Below are positions 51,572 through 61,186 of a stretch of DNA of 64,000 bases, piece by piece. The stretch's first letter is position 1; each line of letters starts with the position of its first letter. The notes under the pieces were generated by a model. The model was given only the letters and a program-made list of their open reading frames with translations. It was not told the DNA's origin and did not search any database. Both the position numbers and the translations under genes were made by a program. This DNA is from Ruania alba (GTDB lineage Bacteria; Actinomycetota; Actinomycetes; Actinomycetales; Beutenbergiaceae), in contig NZ_FNTX01000001.1 in assembly GCF_900105765.1 (NCBI RefSeq), positions 248,001-312,000 of the forward strand, in the 5' to 3' direction.

Positions 51572-51940
51572 ATGGAAGCCAAGGCGCAGGCGCGATTCGT
51601 GCGCGTCACGCCCCAGAAGGCCCGGCGAGTCGTGGACATCATCCGCGGCAAGCAGGCCGATGAGGCCGTGGCTGTGCTCACGTACGCTCCGCAGGCGGCG
51701 GCAGAGACCGTCCGCAAGGTAGTCGAGAGCGCGGTGGCCAACGCCCGTGTGAAGGCGGACAAGGCCTCGGAAGCGTTTAACAGTGACGATCTGGTGATCG
51801 CGGAGGCGTACGTGGACGAAGGTCCCACGCTGAAGCGGTTCCGTCCCCGTGCGCAGGGTCGGGCCAACCGGATCCTCAAGCGCACCAGCCACATCACCGT
51901 GATCGTGGCCGAGCGACAGACCAAGGGAGGGGCTCGCTGA
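51572..51940 (+). CDS. rplV: 50S ribosomal protein L22
   Basis: L22 contacts all domains of 23S rRNA and lines the exit tunnel. The 122-residue protein begins [20 protein letters not shown] and ends with [19 protein letters not shown], the beta-hairpin region. Its stop overlaps the rpsC start by one base (TGATG). Confidence 0.97.
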   Translation: MEAKAQARFVRVTPQKARRVVDIIRGKQADEAVAVLTYAPQAAAETVRKVVESAVANARVKADKASEAFNSDDLVIAEAYVDEGPTLKRFRPRAQGRANRILKRTSHITVIVAERQTKGGAR

Positions 51941-52794
51941 TGGGCCAGAAGGTCAACCCCACAGGGTTCCGGCTCGGCATCACGACCGACCACCGGTCCC
52001 GCTGGTTCGCTGACTCCACCAAGGATGGTCAGCGATATCGCGATTACGTCCGCGAGGACGTGCAGATCCGCAAGCTCATGGCCACGGGTCTGGAGCGGGC
52101 CGGCATCTCCAAGGTCGAGATTGAGCGGACCCGTGACCGGGTGCGCGTCGACCTGCACACTGCGCGCCCGGGCATCGTCATCGGCCGCCGCGGCGCCGAG
52201 GCAGACCGGTTGCGCGGTGAGCTGGAGAAGCTCACCGGCAAGCAGGTGCAGCTGAACATCCTCGAGGTGAAGAACCCCGAGATCGATGCGCAGCTCGTCG
52301 CCCAGGGCATCGCGGAGCAGCTCGCCTCCCGAGTCTCCTTCCGTCGTGCGATGCGCAAGGGTATGCAGTCTGCTCAGCGTGCCGGCGCGAAGGGCATCCG
52401 GGTGCAGTGCTCGGGCCGTCTCGGCGGCGCCGAGATGAGCCGTAGCGAGTTCTACCGTGAGGGTCGAGTGCCGCTTCACACGCTGCGTGCCTTCGTCGAC
52501 TACGGGTTCTTCGAGGCTCGTACTACCTTCGGCCGGATCGGTGTGAAGGTGTGGATCTACAAGGGCGACCAGACCGAGCGCGAGTTTGCTCGTGAACAGG
52601 CTTCCGCTGCCCCGCGCCCTCAGCGTGGGCGTGGCGAACGTGGCGGCGGCCGTGGTCGTCGTCAGGATTCGCGTCCGGGCGGACAGGCCCCGCAGGCCGG
52701 TCAGAGTGCCGCTGCTACCCCCGCCGCCACTGACGCTCCCGCAACCACTTCCGGTGACGCCGCGAGCGCCACCGGGTCCGAGACGGAGGCCTGA
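51940..52794 (+). CDS. rpsC: 30S ribosomal protein S3
   Basis: S3 is at the mRNA entry site and has a KH domain. The 284-residue protein begins [20 protein letters not shown] and has the KH motif [14 protein letters not shown]. After about residue 215 it has an Arg/Gly-rich then Ala/Thr/Pro-rich tail, longer than in E. coli but common in actinobacteria. Confidence 0.97.
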   Translation: MGQKVNPTGFRLGITTDHRSRWFADSTKDGQRYRDYVREDVQIRKLMATGLERAGISKVEIERTRDRVRVDLHTARPGIVIGRRGAEADRLRGELEKLTGKQVQLNILEVKNPEIDAQLVAQGIAEQLASRVSFRRAMRKGMQSAQRAGAKGIRVQCSGRLGGAEMSRSEFYREGRVPLHTLRAFVDYGFFEARTTFGRIGVKVWIYKGDQTEREFAREQASAAPRPQRGRGERGGGRGRRQDSRPGGQAPQAGQSAAATPAATDAPATTSGDAASATGSETEA

Positions 52795-52797
52795 GCC

Positions 52798-53217
52798 ATG
52801 CTCATCCCCCGGCGCACCAAGCACCGTAAGCAGCACCACCCCAAGCGCAGTGGCGTGGCCAAGGGTGGCACGTCGATTTCCTTCGGTGACTACGGCATCC
52901 AGGCTCTCGAGCCGGCCTACGTCACGAACCGGCAGATCGAGGCCGCCCGTATCGCCATGACCCGTCACATCAAGCGTGGCGGAAAGGTCTGGATCAACAT
53001 TTTCCCGGACCGCCCGCTCACCAAGAAGCCGGCTGAGACCCGCATGGGCTCCGGCAAGGGCTCACCCGAGTGGTGGGTGGCCAACGTCAAGCCCGGTCGG
53101 ATCATGTTCGAGCTGGCCGGAGTCAATGAAGAGCTTGCACGCGAGGCGCTTCGCCGCGCACAGCACAAGCTCCCGATGAAGACGCGATTCGTGCGTCGCG
53201 AGGGTGGTGACGTCTGA
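52798..53217 (+). CDS. rplP: 50S ribosomal protein L16
   Basis: L16 helps position A-site tRNA. The 139-residue protein begins [19 protein letters not shown] and contains [20 protein letters not shown] and [14 protein letters not shown]. Normal length. It overlaps rpmC by one base. Confidence 0.98.
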   Translation: MLIPRRTKHRKQHHPKRSGVAKGGTSISFGDYGIQALEPAYVTNRQIEAARIAMTRHIKRGGKVWINIFPDRPLTKKPAETRMGSGKGSPEWWVANVKPGRIMFELAGVNEELAREALRRAQHKLPMKTRFVRREGGDV

Positions 53218-53459
53218 TGGCGATCGGTTCCAAGGATCTGATGCCTGCCGACCTGGACGGCATGGACACCGAGCGGCTGGCTGCGGAGCTGAAGAAGGCC
53301 AAGCAGGAGCTGTTCAACCTGCGGTTCTCCTCGGCCACCGGCCAGCTCGAGGACCACGGGCGACTGAAGACCGTGCGGCGCGACATCGCCCGCATCTACA
53401 CGATCCTGCGGGAGCGTGAGCTGGGTATCCGGACTGCGCCCACCGCGGACGCGAAGTGA
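53217..53459 (+). CDS. rpmC: 50S ribosomal protein L29
   Basis: L29 lies near the tunnel exit beside L23. The 80-residue protein has the helical hairpin with [21 protein letters not shown] and [18 protein letters not shown]. Its stop overlaps a possible GTG start of rpsQ. Confidence 0.96.
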   Translation: MAIGSKDLMPADLDGMDTERLAAELKKAKQELFNLRFSSATGQLEDHGRLKTVRRDIARIYTILRERELGIRTAPTADAK

Positions 53460-53473
53460 ACGAGGCGAACACG

Positions 53474-53755
53474 ATGAGCACCGAGAACACCACTGAAGCG
53501 CCCGAGCGCAACTACCGCAAGACACGTCGCGGTTACGTGGTCAGCGACAAGATGGACAAGACCGTCGTGGTCGAGGTCGAGGACCGCGTCAAGCACGCGC
53601 TCTACGGCAAGGTCATGCGGCGGACCACCAAGGTCAAGGCGCACGACGAGAACAACTCCGTGGGCGTCGGCGATCTCGTCTCGATCATGGAGACGCGGCC
53701 GCTCGCGGCCACCAAGCGCTGGCGTGTCGTGGAGATCCTCGAAAAGGCCAAGTGA
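53474..53755 (+). CDS. rpsQ: 30S ribosomal protein S17
   Basis: S17 is an early-assembly OB-fold protein. The product (93 residues from ATG 53474) has [21 protein letters not shown] and [16 protein letters not shown] 53474 is preferred because GAGG lies 8 bases upstream and relatives start MSE or similar; a GTG at 53456 overlapping rpmC would add six residues and is possible. Confidence 0.95.
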   Translation: MSTENTTEAPERNYRKTRRGYVVSDKMDKTVVVEVEDRVKHALYGKVMRRTTKVKAHDENNSVGVGDLVSIMETRPLAATKRWRVVEILEKAK

Positions 53756-53858
53756 CCACCGCCGGGGCCGTCCGCAGGACGGGCCCGGATGACGACCATC
53801 ATCCGTTCGGCCAGGCTCGCGACGAGCGAGAACCGGCACGACGACAGGAGTAGATCGA

Positions 53859-54227
53859 ATGATCCAGCAGGAGTCGCGACTCAAGGTCGCCGACAACACG
53901 GGTGCCAAGGAGATCTTGTGCATCCGCGTGCTCGGCGGTTCTGGGCGTCGCTACGCCGGCATCGGCGACACCATCGTCGCCACCGTGAAGGACGCGATCC
54001 CCGGCGGCAACGTGAAGAAGGGTGACGTCGTCAAGGCGGTCATCGTGCGCACGCGCAAGCAGCGCCGCCGTCCCGACGGTTCCTACATCCGTTTCGACGA
54101 GAACGCTGCCGTGATTCTCAAGAATGAAGGCGAGCCGCGCGGAACGCGCATCTTCGGCCCGGTGGGCCGTGAGCTTCGTGACAAGCGGTTCATGCGCATC
54201 GTCTCGCTCGCCCCGGAGGTGCTGTAA
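53859..54227 (+). CDS. rplN: 50S ribosomal protein L14
   Basis: L14 forms an intersubunit bridge. The 122-residue protein begins [20 protein letters not shown] and has [20 protein letters not shown] and [20 protein letters not shown]. It opens the spc-type group 103 bases after rpsQ; no clear promoter is seen in that gap. Confidence 0.98.
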   Translation: MIQQESRLKVADNTGAKEILCIRVLGGSGRRYAGIGDTIVATVKDAIPGGNVKKGDVVKAVIVRTRKQRRRPDGSYIRFDENAAVILKNEGEPRGTRIFGPVGRELRDKRFMRIVSLAPEVL

Positions 54228-54229
54228 CC

Positions 54230-54574
54230 ATGGCAAAGATCAAGAAGGGCGACCTCGTGGTCGTCATCGCTGGTCGAGACAAGGGCCAGCAGGGCCGCGT
54301 GCTCGAGGTGCAGCCGGAGCGGGACCGTGTGGTCGTCGAGGGCGTGCAGCGGATGCAGCGGCACACGAAGGTGTCGCAGAGCCAGCGTGGCGCTCGCACC
54401 GGTGGAATCGAGACCGTCGAGGCAGCGATCCACATCAGCAACGTGATGCTCGTGGACCCGGAAACGAAGAAGGGCACGCGCGTCGGCTACCGCACCGAGG
54501 ACGTCGAGCGTGACGGACGTACACGGACCCAGCGGGTCCGCGTGGCCAAGCGCTCCGGTAAGGACATCTCATGA
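54230..54574 (+). CDS. rplX: 50S ribosomal protein L24
   Basis: L24 starts 50S assembly. The 114-residue protein begins [20 protein letters not shown], a KOW motif, followed by [19 protein letters not shown]. It starts 2 bases after rplN and overlaps rplE by 4. Confidence 0.97.
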   Translation: MAKIKKGDLVVVIAGRDKGQQGRVLEVQPERDRVVVEGVQRMQRHTKVSQSQRGARTGGIETVEAAIHISNVMLVDPETKKGTRVGYRTEDVERDGRTRTQRVRVAKRSGKDIS

Positions 54575-55167
54575 GCACCGTCACCGAAGCAACGAGCACC
54601 GCGAGCACCTCGGGTAACTCCGGGATCCCTCGCCTCAAGGCGAAGTACCGCGAGGAGGTCCTCTCCGGTCTGCGGGAGGAGTTCAGTCACTCGAACGTGC
54701 ACCAGGTCGCCGGCCTCACCAAGATCGTGGTCAACATGGGTGTCGGTGACGCGGCGCGCGACTCGAAGCTGATCGAGGGCGCGATCCGTGACCTCACGCT
54801 GATCACCGGGCAGAAGCCGAGCGTGACCAAGGCTCGCCGCTCCATCGCGCAGTTCAAGCTCCGCGAGGGCCAGCCGATCGGCACGCACGTCACGCTTCGC
54901 GGCGACCGGATGTGGGAGTTCCTGGACCGGCTGCTCACACTGGCGCTGCCGCGGATCCGCGACTTCCGCGGACTCTCGGCGAAGCAGTTCGACGGCAACG
55001 GCAACTACACCTTCGGTCTGGTGGAGCAGTCGATGTTCCACGAGATCGACCAGGACAAGATCGACCGCGTGCGCGGTATGGACATCACGGTCGTGACCTC
55101 GGCCACCACCGACGACGAGGGTCGCTCGCTGCTGCGTCGCCTCGGCTTCCCGTTCAAGGAGAACTGA
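54571..55167 (+). CDS. rplE: 50S ribosomal protein L5
   Basis: L5 binds 5S rRNA in the central protuberance. The 198-residue protein has [40 protein letters not shown] and [20 protein letters not shown]. The N-terminal Thr/Ser-rich extension of about 16 residues is a minor addition. Confidence 0.97.
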   Translation: MSTVTEATSTASTSGNSGIPRLKAKYREEVLSGLREEFSHSNVHQVAGLTKIVVNMGVGDAARDSKLIEGAIRDLTLITGQKPSVTKARRSIAQFKLREGQPIGTHVTLRGDRMWEFLDRLLTLALPRIRDFRGLSAKQFDGNGNYTFGLVEQSMFHEIDQDKIDRVRGMDITVVTSATTDDEGRSLLRRLGFPFKEN

Positions 55168-55168
55168 C

Positions 55169-55354
55169 GTGGCAAAGACCGCACTGATCCAGAAGGCCAA
55201 CCGTAAGCCGAAGTTTGCCGTGCGTTCCTACACGCGGTGCGCCAAGTGTGGACGTCCGCACTCGGTCTATCGCAAGTTCGGCCTGTGCCGCGTGTGCCTG
55301 CGTGATATGGCGCTCGCTGGGCAGCTCCCCGGCGTCACCAAGAGCAGCTGGTAA
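55169..55354 (+). CDS. rpsN: 30S ribosomal protein S14, zinc-binding type
   Basis: This 61-residue S14 of the short zinc-binding (type Z) class has two CxxC pairs, CAKC and CRVC, with [11 protein letters not shown] between them. It starts with GTG one base after rplE. The zinc form in the spc operon is usual in actinobacteria. Confidence 0.97.
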   Translation: MAKTALIQKANRKPKFAVRSYTRCAKCGRPHSVYRKFGLCRVCLRDMALAGQLPGVTKSSW

Positions 55355-55409
55355 ATCGACTACGTCGCAGGTCCGTGAGGAAACCGCGACGAGGAAGGGC
55401 ATCAGCCCG

Positions 55410-55808
55410 ATGACAATGACAGACCCCATCGCCGACATGTTGACGCGTCTGCGCAACGCAAACTCGGCGTTCCACGAGTCGGCATCCATGCCGTACTCGA
55501 AGCTCAAGTCCCACATCGCAGAGATCCTTGAGGCGGAGGGCTACATCAGTGGCTGGACCGTCGAGGATGCCGAGGTGGGCAAGACTCTGACCCTGCAGCT
55601 CAAGTTCGGCCCGGACCGGGAGCGTTCGCTCGCCGGTGTGCGCCGCGTCTCCAAGCCGGGTCTGCGCGTGTACGCAAAGTCGACCAACCTGCCGAAGGTG
55701 CTCGGCGGTCTGGGCGTGGCGATCCTGTCCACGTCCTCCGGCCTGCTCACCGACCGGCAGGCGGCCAAGAAGGGCGTAGGTGGGGAAGTCCTCGCCTACG
55801 TCTGGTGA
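55410..55808 (+). CDS. rpsH: 30S ribosomal protein S8
   Basis: S8 binds the central domain of 16S rRNA and in many bacteria represses the spc operon. The 132-residue protein begins [18 protein letters not shown] and ends with [28 protein letters not shown] lies upstream of ATG 55410. Normal length. Confidence 0.97.
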   Translation: MTMTDPIADMLTRLRNANSAFHESASMPYSKLKSHIAEILEAEGYISGWTVEDAEVGKTLTLQLKFGPDRERSLAGVRRVSKPGLRVYAKSTNLPKVLGGLGVAILSTSSGLLTDRQAAKKGVGGEVLAYVW

Positions 55809-55831
55809 TCGAGGGATCGAAAGGAGCAACA

Positions 55832-56371
55832 ATGTCTCGAATTGGCAAGATCCCCGTCGCCGTACCCAGCGGTGTGGATGTGAGCATCGACGGTCAGGCC
55901 GTCACAGTCAAGGGGCCGAAGGGCACGCTCTCGCACACGGTCGCGAACCCGATCACGGTCTCCCGTGATGACGAGGGCGCGATCGTGGTGAGCCGGCCGG
56001 ACGAGGAGCGCGAGTCGCGCTCGCTGCACGGGCTGACCCGTACGCTCATCGCCAACTGCGTCCAGGGCGTGACGCAGGGGTACGAGAAGAAGCTGGAGAT
56101 CGTCGGCACGGGTTTCCGTGTGGTGGCGAAGGGCTCCGACCTGGAGTTCTCCCTCGGCTTCTCCCACCCCGTCACGGTCCGACCCCCGGAAGGCATCACC
56201 TTCCAGGTGGAGTCGCCCACCAAGTTCTCGGTGACCGGGATCGACAAGCAGGTGGTCGGCGAGGTCGCGGCGAACATCAGGAAGATCCGCAAGCCCGAGC
56301 CGTACAAGGGCAAGGGCGTGCGTTACGCGGGCGAGCAGGTCCGCCGCAAGGTCGGAAAGGCTGGTAAGTAG
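55832..56371 (+). CDS. rplF: 50S ribosomal protein L6
   Basis: L6 is near the sarcin-ricin loop and factor-binding site. The 179-residue protein begins [20 protein letters not shown] and has LRTLIANCV-like and [23 protein letters not shown] 55832 follows AAAGGAG; an in-frame ATG at 55805 inside rpsH is not used. Confidence 0.97.
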   Translation: MSRIGKIPVAVPSGVDVSIDGQAVTVKGPKGTLSHTVANPITVSRDDEGAIVVSRPDEERESRSLHGLTRTLIANCVQGVTQGYEKKLEIVGTGFRVVAKGSDLEFSLGFSHPVTVRPPEGITFQVESPTKFSVTGIDKQVVGEVAANIRKIRKPEPYKGKGVRYAGEQVRRKVGKAGK

Positions 56372-56373
56372 CC

Positions 56374-56745
56374 ATGGCTGTGTCCATCAAGGGATCGGGC
56401 AAGCGGGTCGCGCGCGCTCGGCGACACCTCCGCGTGCGCAAGCGCATCAATGGCACCACCGAGCGGCCGCGCCTGGTGGTCAACCGTTCGGCACGGCACA
56501 TCGTCGCGCAGCTGGTCGACGACACGGCGGGAGTCACCGTCGCGTCTGCGTCCACGCTCGAGGCCGACGCGCGTGCCAGCGACGCTGACAAGACCGCGAA
56601 GGCTCGCCGGGTCGGCGAGCTCGTCGCTGAGCGGGCGAAGGCCAAGGGCGTCGAGTCCGCGGTCTTCGATCGTGGCGGCAACAAGTATCACGGACGGGTG
56701 GCGGCGGTGGCCGACGGCGCCCGCGAGGGAGGACTGTCCCTGTGA
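56374..56745 (+). CDS. rplR: 50S ribosomal protein L18
   Basis: L18 binds 5S rRNA. The 123-residue protein has [35 protein letters not shown] and [20 protein letters not shown]. It starts 2 bases after rplF. Normal length. Confidence 0.97.
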   Translation: MAVSIKGSGKRVARARRHLRVRKRINGTTERPRLVVNRSARHIVAQLVDDTAGVTVASASTLEADARASDADKTAKARRVGELVAERAKAKGVESAVFDRGGNKYHGRVAAVADGAREGGLSL

Positions 56746-56773
56746 TCTCCCAGACCAACGAGCAAAGGAACGC

Positions 56774-57454
56774 ATGATGGCTGCACCGCAGCGCAGCAGG
56801 ACTGGTTCGTCCGCCGGCGCCGGTGGCGAGCGCTCCAACGAGCGCCGTGACCGCCGCGGCGGTGACAACCGTCGTGACGCAGACCGCAACACCTACGTCG
56901 AGCGTGTGGTGACGATCAACCGCGTCGCCAAGGTCGTCAAGGGTGGTCGTCGATTCTCCTTCACCGCACTCGTGGTCGTCGGCGACGGTGAGGGCACCGT
57001 CGGCGTCGGGTACGGGAAGGCGAAGGAAGTTCCCTCGGCCATCGCTAAGGGTGTCGAGGAGGCCAAGAAGAACTTCTTCAAGGTCCCGATGATTCAGAAG
57101 ACCATCCCGCACACGGTGCAGGGTGAGGACGCAGCGGGCGTCGTCCTGCTTCGCCCCGCCTCGCCGGGTACCGGTGTTATCGCCGGTGGTCCCGTACGTG
57201 CGGTGCTTGACTGCGCGGGAATTCACGACGTGCTCACCAAGTCGCTCGGCTCCGCCAACGCGATCAACATCGTGCACGCCACGGTGGCTGGTCTGCGGGC
57301 CCTCGAACAGCCGGAGGCGGTCGCCGCACGGCGCGGTCTGCCGCTCGACGAGGTCGTCCCGCGGGCTCTGCTCCGGGCGCAGGCCGCGGGACGGGCCGAG
57401 GCAGGCTCCGCCGACCAGGCTGACGCGACTCCGTCTGCGGAGGTGGCTTCATGA
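56774..57454 (+). CDS. rpsE: 30S ribosomal protein S5
   Basis: S5 takes part in decoding accuracy. The 226-residue protein has an Arg/Gly-rich N-terminal extension, then [38 protein letters not shown] and [16 protein letters not shown]. Two adjacent ATG codons (56774, 56777) follow AAAGGAA. An Ala-rich tail of about 20 residues ends the protein. It overlaps rpmD by 4 bases. Confidence 0.97.
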   Translation: MMAAPQRSRTGSSAGAGGERSNERRDRRGGDNRRDADRNTYVERVVTINRVAKVVKGGRRFSFTALVVVGDGEGTVGVGYGKAKEVPSAIAKGVEEAKKNFFKVPMIQKTIPHTVQGEDAAGVVLLRPASPGTGVIAGGPVRAVLDCAGIHDVLTKSLGSANAINIVHATVAGLRALEQPEAVAARRGLPLDEVVPRALLRAQAAGRAEAGSADQADATPSAEVAS

Positions 57455-57633
57455 GCCAGCTCAAGGTGACGCAGAAGAAGTCCGCCATTGGCGGCAAGCA
57501 GAACCAGCGTGACACGCTGCGTTCGCTCGGCCTGAAGCGAATTGGCGACACTGTCGTCAAGGAGGACCGTCCCGAGGTTCGCGGCATGGTCACCACGGTG
57601 GCGCACCTCGTCACCGTCGAGGAGGTTGACTGA
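57451..57633 (+). CDS. rpmD: 50S ribosomal protein L30
   Basis: The 60-residue protein has the L30 pattern [20 protein letters not shown] and [15 protein letters not shown], followed by [12 protein letters not shown]. It overlaps rpsE by 4 bases and ends 1 base before rplO. Confidence 0.97.
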   Translation: MSQLKVTQKKSAIGGKQNQRDTLRSLGLKRIGDTVVKEDRPEVRGMVTTVAHLVTVEEVD

Positions 57634-57634
57634 C

Positions 57635-58123
57635 ATGGCCGAGAAGAAGAACGGAGCCGAAGGTAGCAGCGCTGCCGGTTCGGCTCCCCTGAAGGTGCAC
57701 CACCTGCGTCCGGCTCCTGGCGCGCACACCTCGAAGACCCGCGTGGGTCGCGGTGAGGCGTCCAAGGGTAAGACGGCCGGTCGAGGCACCAAGGGAACGA
57801 AGGCGCGGTACCAGGTGCCCGCTCGTTTCGAGGGTGGCCAGACGCCGCTGCACATGCGGTTGCCGAAGCTGCGCGGATTCAAGAATCCGTTCCGCACCGA
57901 GTACCAGGTCGTCAACCTGGCCAAGCTCGCGGACCTCTATCCCGCGGGCGGCGCCGTGACCGTTGCGGACCTGGTGTCGAAGGGCGCTGTGCGCGACGGA
58001 CATCCGGTGAAGGTTCTCGGAACCGGTGACGTCAGCGTCAAGCTCGAGGTCACCGTGGACGCTGTCTCAGCCTCCGCGAAGGAGAAGATCGTCGCTGCCG
58101 GTGGCAGTGTCGAGCAGGCCTGA
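57635..58123 (+). CDS. rplO: 50S ribosomal protein L15
   Basis: L15 is a late-assembly core protein. The 162-residue protein has [34 protein letters not shown] and [21 protein letters not shown] 57635 is preceded by GAGGAGG. It is the last gene before a strong terminator. Confidence 0.97.
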   Translation: MAEKKNGAEGSSAAGSAPLKVHHLRPAPGAHTSKTRVGRGEASKGKTAGRGTKGTKARYQVPARFEGGQTPLHMRLPKLRGFKNPFRTEYQVVNLAKLADLYPAGGAVTVADLVSKGAVRDGHPVKVLGTGDVSVKLEVTVDAVSASAKEKIVAAGGSVEQA

Positions 58124-58141
58124 GGCTGCAGAGACGATGCA

Positions 58142-58175
58142 CGCGGCGGCGCGGGAGCGATCCCGCGCCGCCGCG
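58142..58175 (+). terminator. terminator between rplO and secY
   Basis: A 15-base-pair stem (CGCGGCGGCGCGGGA with its complement) closes on GCGA 18 bases after rplO. A smaller stem, GCGGCCGAAACGGCCGC, follows at about 58194-58210. Confidence 0.85.
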
Positions 58176-58333
58176 ACTCGTATCCGGGGATGTAGCGGCC
58201 GAAACGGCCGCGCGAGTCACCGATCGTCCCGGAGCCGACTCGATGCCGTAACGTAGACCTCCGGTACCTTTCATCCGTGTGCAACGGCGGCCCCGCCGAC
58301 CGAGCCACCCACTGATCCCTCCCAGGAGGACCA

Positions 58334-59632
58334 TTGCTCAGCGCATTCGTCCGCGCGTTCCGTACGCCGGATCTGCGGCGGAAGCTGCTCTTCACGCTCG
58401 GGATCATGGCCATCTTCCGGTTCGGGTCGTTCGTCCCGACTCCCGGTGTGGACTACGTCAACGTGCGTGCGTGCCTTGAGCCGGGTACGGACAACAGCAT
58501 GCTCGGCCTCGTGAACCTGTTCAGTGGTGGCGCGCTGCTGCAACTGTCGGTCTTTGCGCTCGGAGTGATGCCCTACATCACGGCGAGCATCATCACCCAG
58601 CTCCTGCGCGTGGTGATCCCGAGGTTCGAGGACCTGCACAAGGAGGGACAGTCCGGCACCGCGGTACTCACGCAGTACACCCGCTACCTGACGATCGGGC
58701 TCGCGATCCTGCAGGCCACCACGATCATCACGGTGGCGCGCAGCGGCAATCTGTACACCGACTGCAATCTGGACATCCTCACCGACGACTCCGTGGTGAC
58801 GATCCTGCTGATGATCCTCACGATGACGGCCGGTACCGGACTTGTCATGTGGATGGGCGAGTTGATCACCGAACGTGGCGTCGGCAACGGCATGTCGCTG
58901 CTGATCTTCACCTCCATCGCCTCCAGCTTCCCCTCGGCGTTCCGACAGATCCAGCTTGCGGACAACGGCTGGATCAAGCTCGCAATCTTCGTCGCGATCT
59001 CCCTGCTGGTGATCGGACTCATCGTCTTCGTGGAGCAGTCTCAGCGGCGGATCCCGGTGCAGTACGCCAAGCGCATGGTGGGCCGGCGGATGTACGGCGG
59101 TTCGAGCACGTACATCCCGATCAAGATCAACATGTCGGGCGTGATCCCGGTGATCTTCGCGTCTTCGTTGATGGCGCTACCGGTGCTTGCAGCGCAGTTC
59201 GTGGACGACCAGACCACGCCGTGGGTGCAGTGGGTGAGCCTGAACCTGGCAGACCCCGGTCAGAACATCTACATCGCTGTTTACGTGGTCCTGATCGTCT
59301 TCTTCGCTCACTTCTACACCTCGATCACGTTCAACCCGGACGAGGTCGCAGACAACATGAAACGCTACGGCGGCTTCATCCCCGGTATCCGGGCCGGACG
59401 TCCGACCGCCGAGTACCTCCACTACGTGATCACCCGCATCACCACGGCTGGGTCCATCTACCTGGCGATCGTGGCACTGATACCCACGATCGCGTTCAAG
59501 CTGATGGGGATCAGCACGACCATCCCGTTCGGGGGTACTTCGCTGCTGATCCTGGTGAGTGTGGGTCTGGAGACGGTCAAGCAGATCGACTCCCAGTTGC
59601 AGCAACGGCACTACGAAGGGTTCCTGAGATGA
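58334..59632 (+). CDS. secY: preprotein translocase subunit SecY
   Basis: SecY is the channel of the Sec translocon. The 432-residue protein has ten membrane segments and the stretches [29 protein letters not shown] and [13 protein letters not shown]. It starts with TTG at 58334, preceded by the strong site CAGGAGGA. It overlaps adk by 4 bases. A separate promoter after the terminator is expected; TAACGT at 58249-58254 is only a weak candidate. Confidence 0.97.
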   Translation: MLSAFVRAFRTPDLRRKLLFTLGIMAIFRFGSFVPTPGVDYVNVRACLEPGTDNSMLGLVNLFSGGALLQLSVFALGVMPYITASIITQLLRVVIPRFEDLHKEGQSGTAVLTQYTRYLTIGLAILQATTIITVARSGNLYTDCNLDILTDDSVVTILLMILTMTAGTGLVMWMGELITERGVGNGMSLLIFTSIASSFPSAFRQIQLADNGWIKLAIFVAISLLVIGLIVFVEQSQRRIPVQYAKRMVGRRMYGGSSTYIPIKINMSGVIPVIFASSLMALPVLAAQFVDDQTTPWVQWVSLNLADPGQNIYIAVYVVLIVFFAHFYTSITFNPDEVADNMKRYGGFIPGIRAGRPTAEYLHYVITRITTAGSIYLAIVALIPTIAFKLMGISTTIPFGGTSLLILVSVGLETVKQIDSQLQQRHYEGFLR

Positions 59633-60198
59633 CGAGCGCACGCCTGATCCTCCTCGGACCTCCGGGAGCAGGGAAGGGTACCCAGGCCGCCCGGCTCGCG
59701 GAGCAGCTCGGGGTGCCGGCGATCTCCACCGGCGACATCTTCCGCAAGAACGTCGCTGACGGCACCGAGCTGGGCCAGCTGGCCCAGAAGTACATGAACG
59801 CGGGTGAGTACGTTCCGGACGAGGTCACCAACCAGATGGTCGAGGCGCGGCTCGCGGAGCCGGATGCGGCCGAGGGGTTCCTCCTAGATGGCTACCCGCG
59901 CACGGCCGCCCAGGTCGCCGAGCTCGACCAGATGCTGGCCGCGCAGGGGCGCGGGCTCACGCATGTGGTGGAACTGACGGCGGACACCGACGAGGTGGTA
60001 GCACGGTTGCTCAAGCGCGCCGAGGAGCAGGGACGCGCGGATGACACCGAGTCTGTGATCCGCCGCCGTCTCGAGGTATACGCGGAGCAGACCGCTCCGC
60101 TCGTCGACGTCTACACCGACCGCGGTCTGCTCGTTCAGGTGGACGGGATGGGACAGGTCGACGACGTCACTGAACGGCTCACTACGGCACTGGCCTGA
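59629..60198 (+). CDS. adk: adenylate kinase
   Basis: Adenylate kinase interconverts ATP, ADP and AMP. The 189-residue protein has the P-loop [25 protein letters not shown] in the AMP site and [12 protein letters not shown]. It is the short form: after [15 protein letters not shown] the long lid insert with its zinc-type residues is absent. It is coupled to secY (ATGA). Confidence 0.97.
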   Translation: MTSARLILLGPPGAGKGTQAARLAEQLGVPAISTGDIFRKNVADGTELGQLAQKYMNAGEYVPDEVTNQMVEARLAEPDAAEGFLLDGYPRTAAQVAELDQMLAAQGRGLTHVVELTADTDEVVARLLKRAEEQGRADDTESVIRRRLEVYAEQTAPLVDVYTDRGLLVQVDGMGQVDDVTERLTTALA

Positions 60199-60211
60199 GG
60201 CTCTGCCTGCG

Positions 60212-61033
60212 ATGTTCGGGCAGAGGCGCGTGGAGCTGAAGTCACGCGAGCACATCAAGGTGATGCGGCGGGCCGGCCTCGTCGTCGCTGACATCCACGA
60301 CGCCGTCCGGGCGGCCATCGCACCAGGGGTGCGCACCCGTGCGCTCAACGACGTCGCGGCAACGGTCCTGGAAGAGGCGGGTGCCGGGTCCAACTTTCTC
60401 GGGTACCACGGGTTCCCTGGTGTCATCTGTGTCTCCGTCAACGACGAGGTCGTGCACGGGATCCCCGGTGACCGCGTGCTCGCCGACGGGGATGTGGTGT
60501 CGGTGGACGCCGGTGCCGTCATCGACGGCTGGCACGGTGACGCCGCCTTCACCGCCGTGGTCGGTGAGGGAGCCCCGTCCGATCGTGCGCTCATCGCCGC
60601 CACGGAGTCCGCACTCTGGGCGGGCATCGCCGCTCTTGCAGGCGGAGGTCGGCTCGGCGTGGTCGGAGACGCCGTTGAAGCGTCAGTGGACTCCGCTGAA
60701 CCCGGCTACGGGATCGTGCGCGAGTACGTCGGACACGGGATCGGCACCGCGATGCACCAACCGCCCGATGTGTTGAACTACCGCTCCGGCCATCGCGGCC
60801 CGAAGATCCGACCCGGCCTCTGCGTGGCCATCGAGCCCATGATCGCGGCCGGAACGGGCGAGACCCGGGTGCTCGACGACGACTGGACCGTCGTCACTGT
60901 CGACGGTTCGCGTGCGGCGCACGTGGAGCACTCGGTTGCGGTTCACGCCGAGGGTCTCTGGGTGCTCACGGCTCGTGACGGTGGATCCGCTGGCCTTGCG
61001 CCACATGGGCTTGCGCCCGCTCCGCTCGACTGA
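60212..61033 (+). CDS. map: type I methionine aminopeptidase
   Basis: This enzyme removes the initiator methionine from nascent proteins. The 273-residue protein has catalytic H82 and the metal ligands D99, D110, H175 (GHGIG), E208 (AIEPM) and E239 (HVEHS). Length is normal. It lies 13 bases after adk. In most relatives infA follows; here it does not. Confidence 0.96.
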   Translation: MFGQRRVELKSREHIKVMRRAGLVVADIHDAVRAAIAPGVRTRALNDVAATVLEEAGAGSNFLGYHGFPGVICVSVNDEVVHGIPGDRVLADGDVVSVDAGAVIDGWHGDAAFTAVVGEGAPSDRALIAATESALWAGIAALAGGGRLGVVGDAVEASVDSAEPGYGIVREYVGHGIGTAMHQPPDVLNYRSGHRGPKIRPGLCVAIEPMIAAGTGETRVLDDDWTVVTVDGSRAAHVEHSVAVHAEGLWVLTARDGGSAGLAPHGLAPAPLD

Positions 61034-61186
61034 GTCGTGAGCGGCCGCCCCCACGGGCACCATCGGTACGCTGGGGCCCGGATGTTACCATCAGGTTCGG
61101 ACCGGCGCCTCCCTTGCAGGTAGCGACGGCATCGCAGCACCCTCGGTGGTTGCTGCTCCGTGTGCCTCGGAGGGGGTGACGATTCG

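Noticed and set aside
49945-52968. Minus-strand open frame of 1007 codons
   Set aside because: It is antisense to six ribosomal protein genes.
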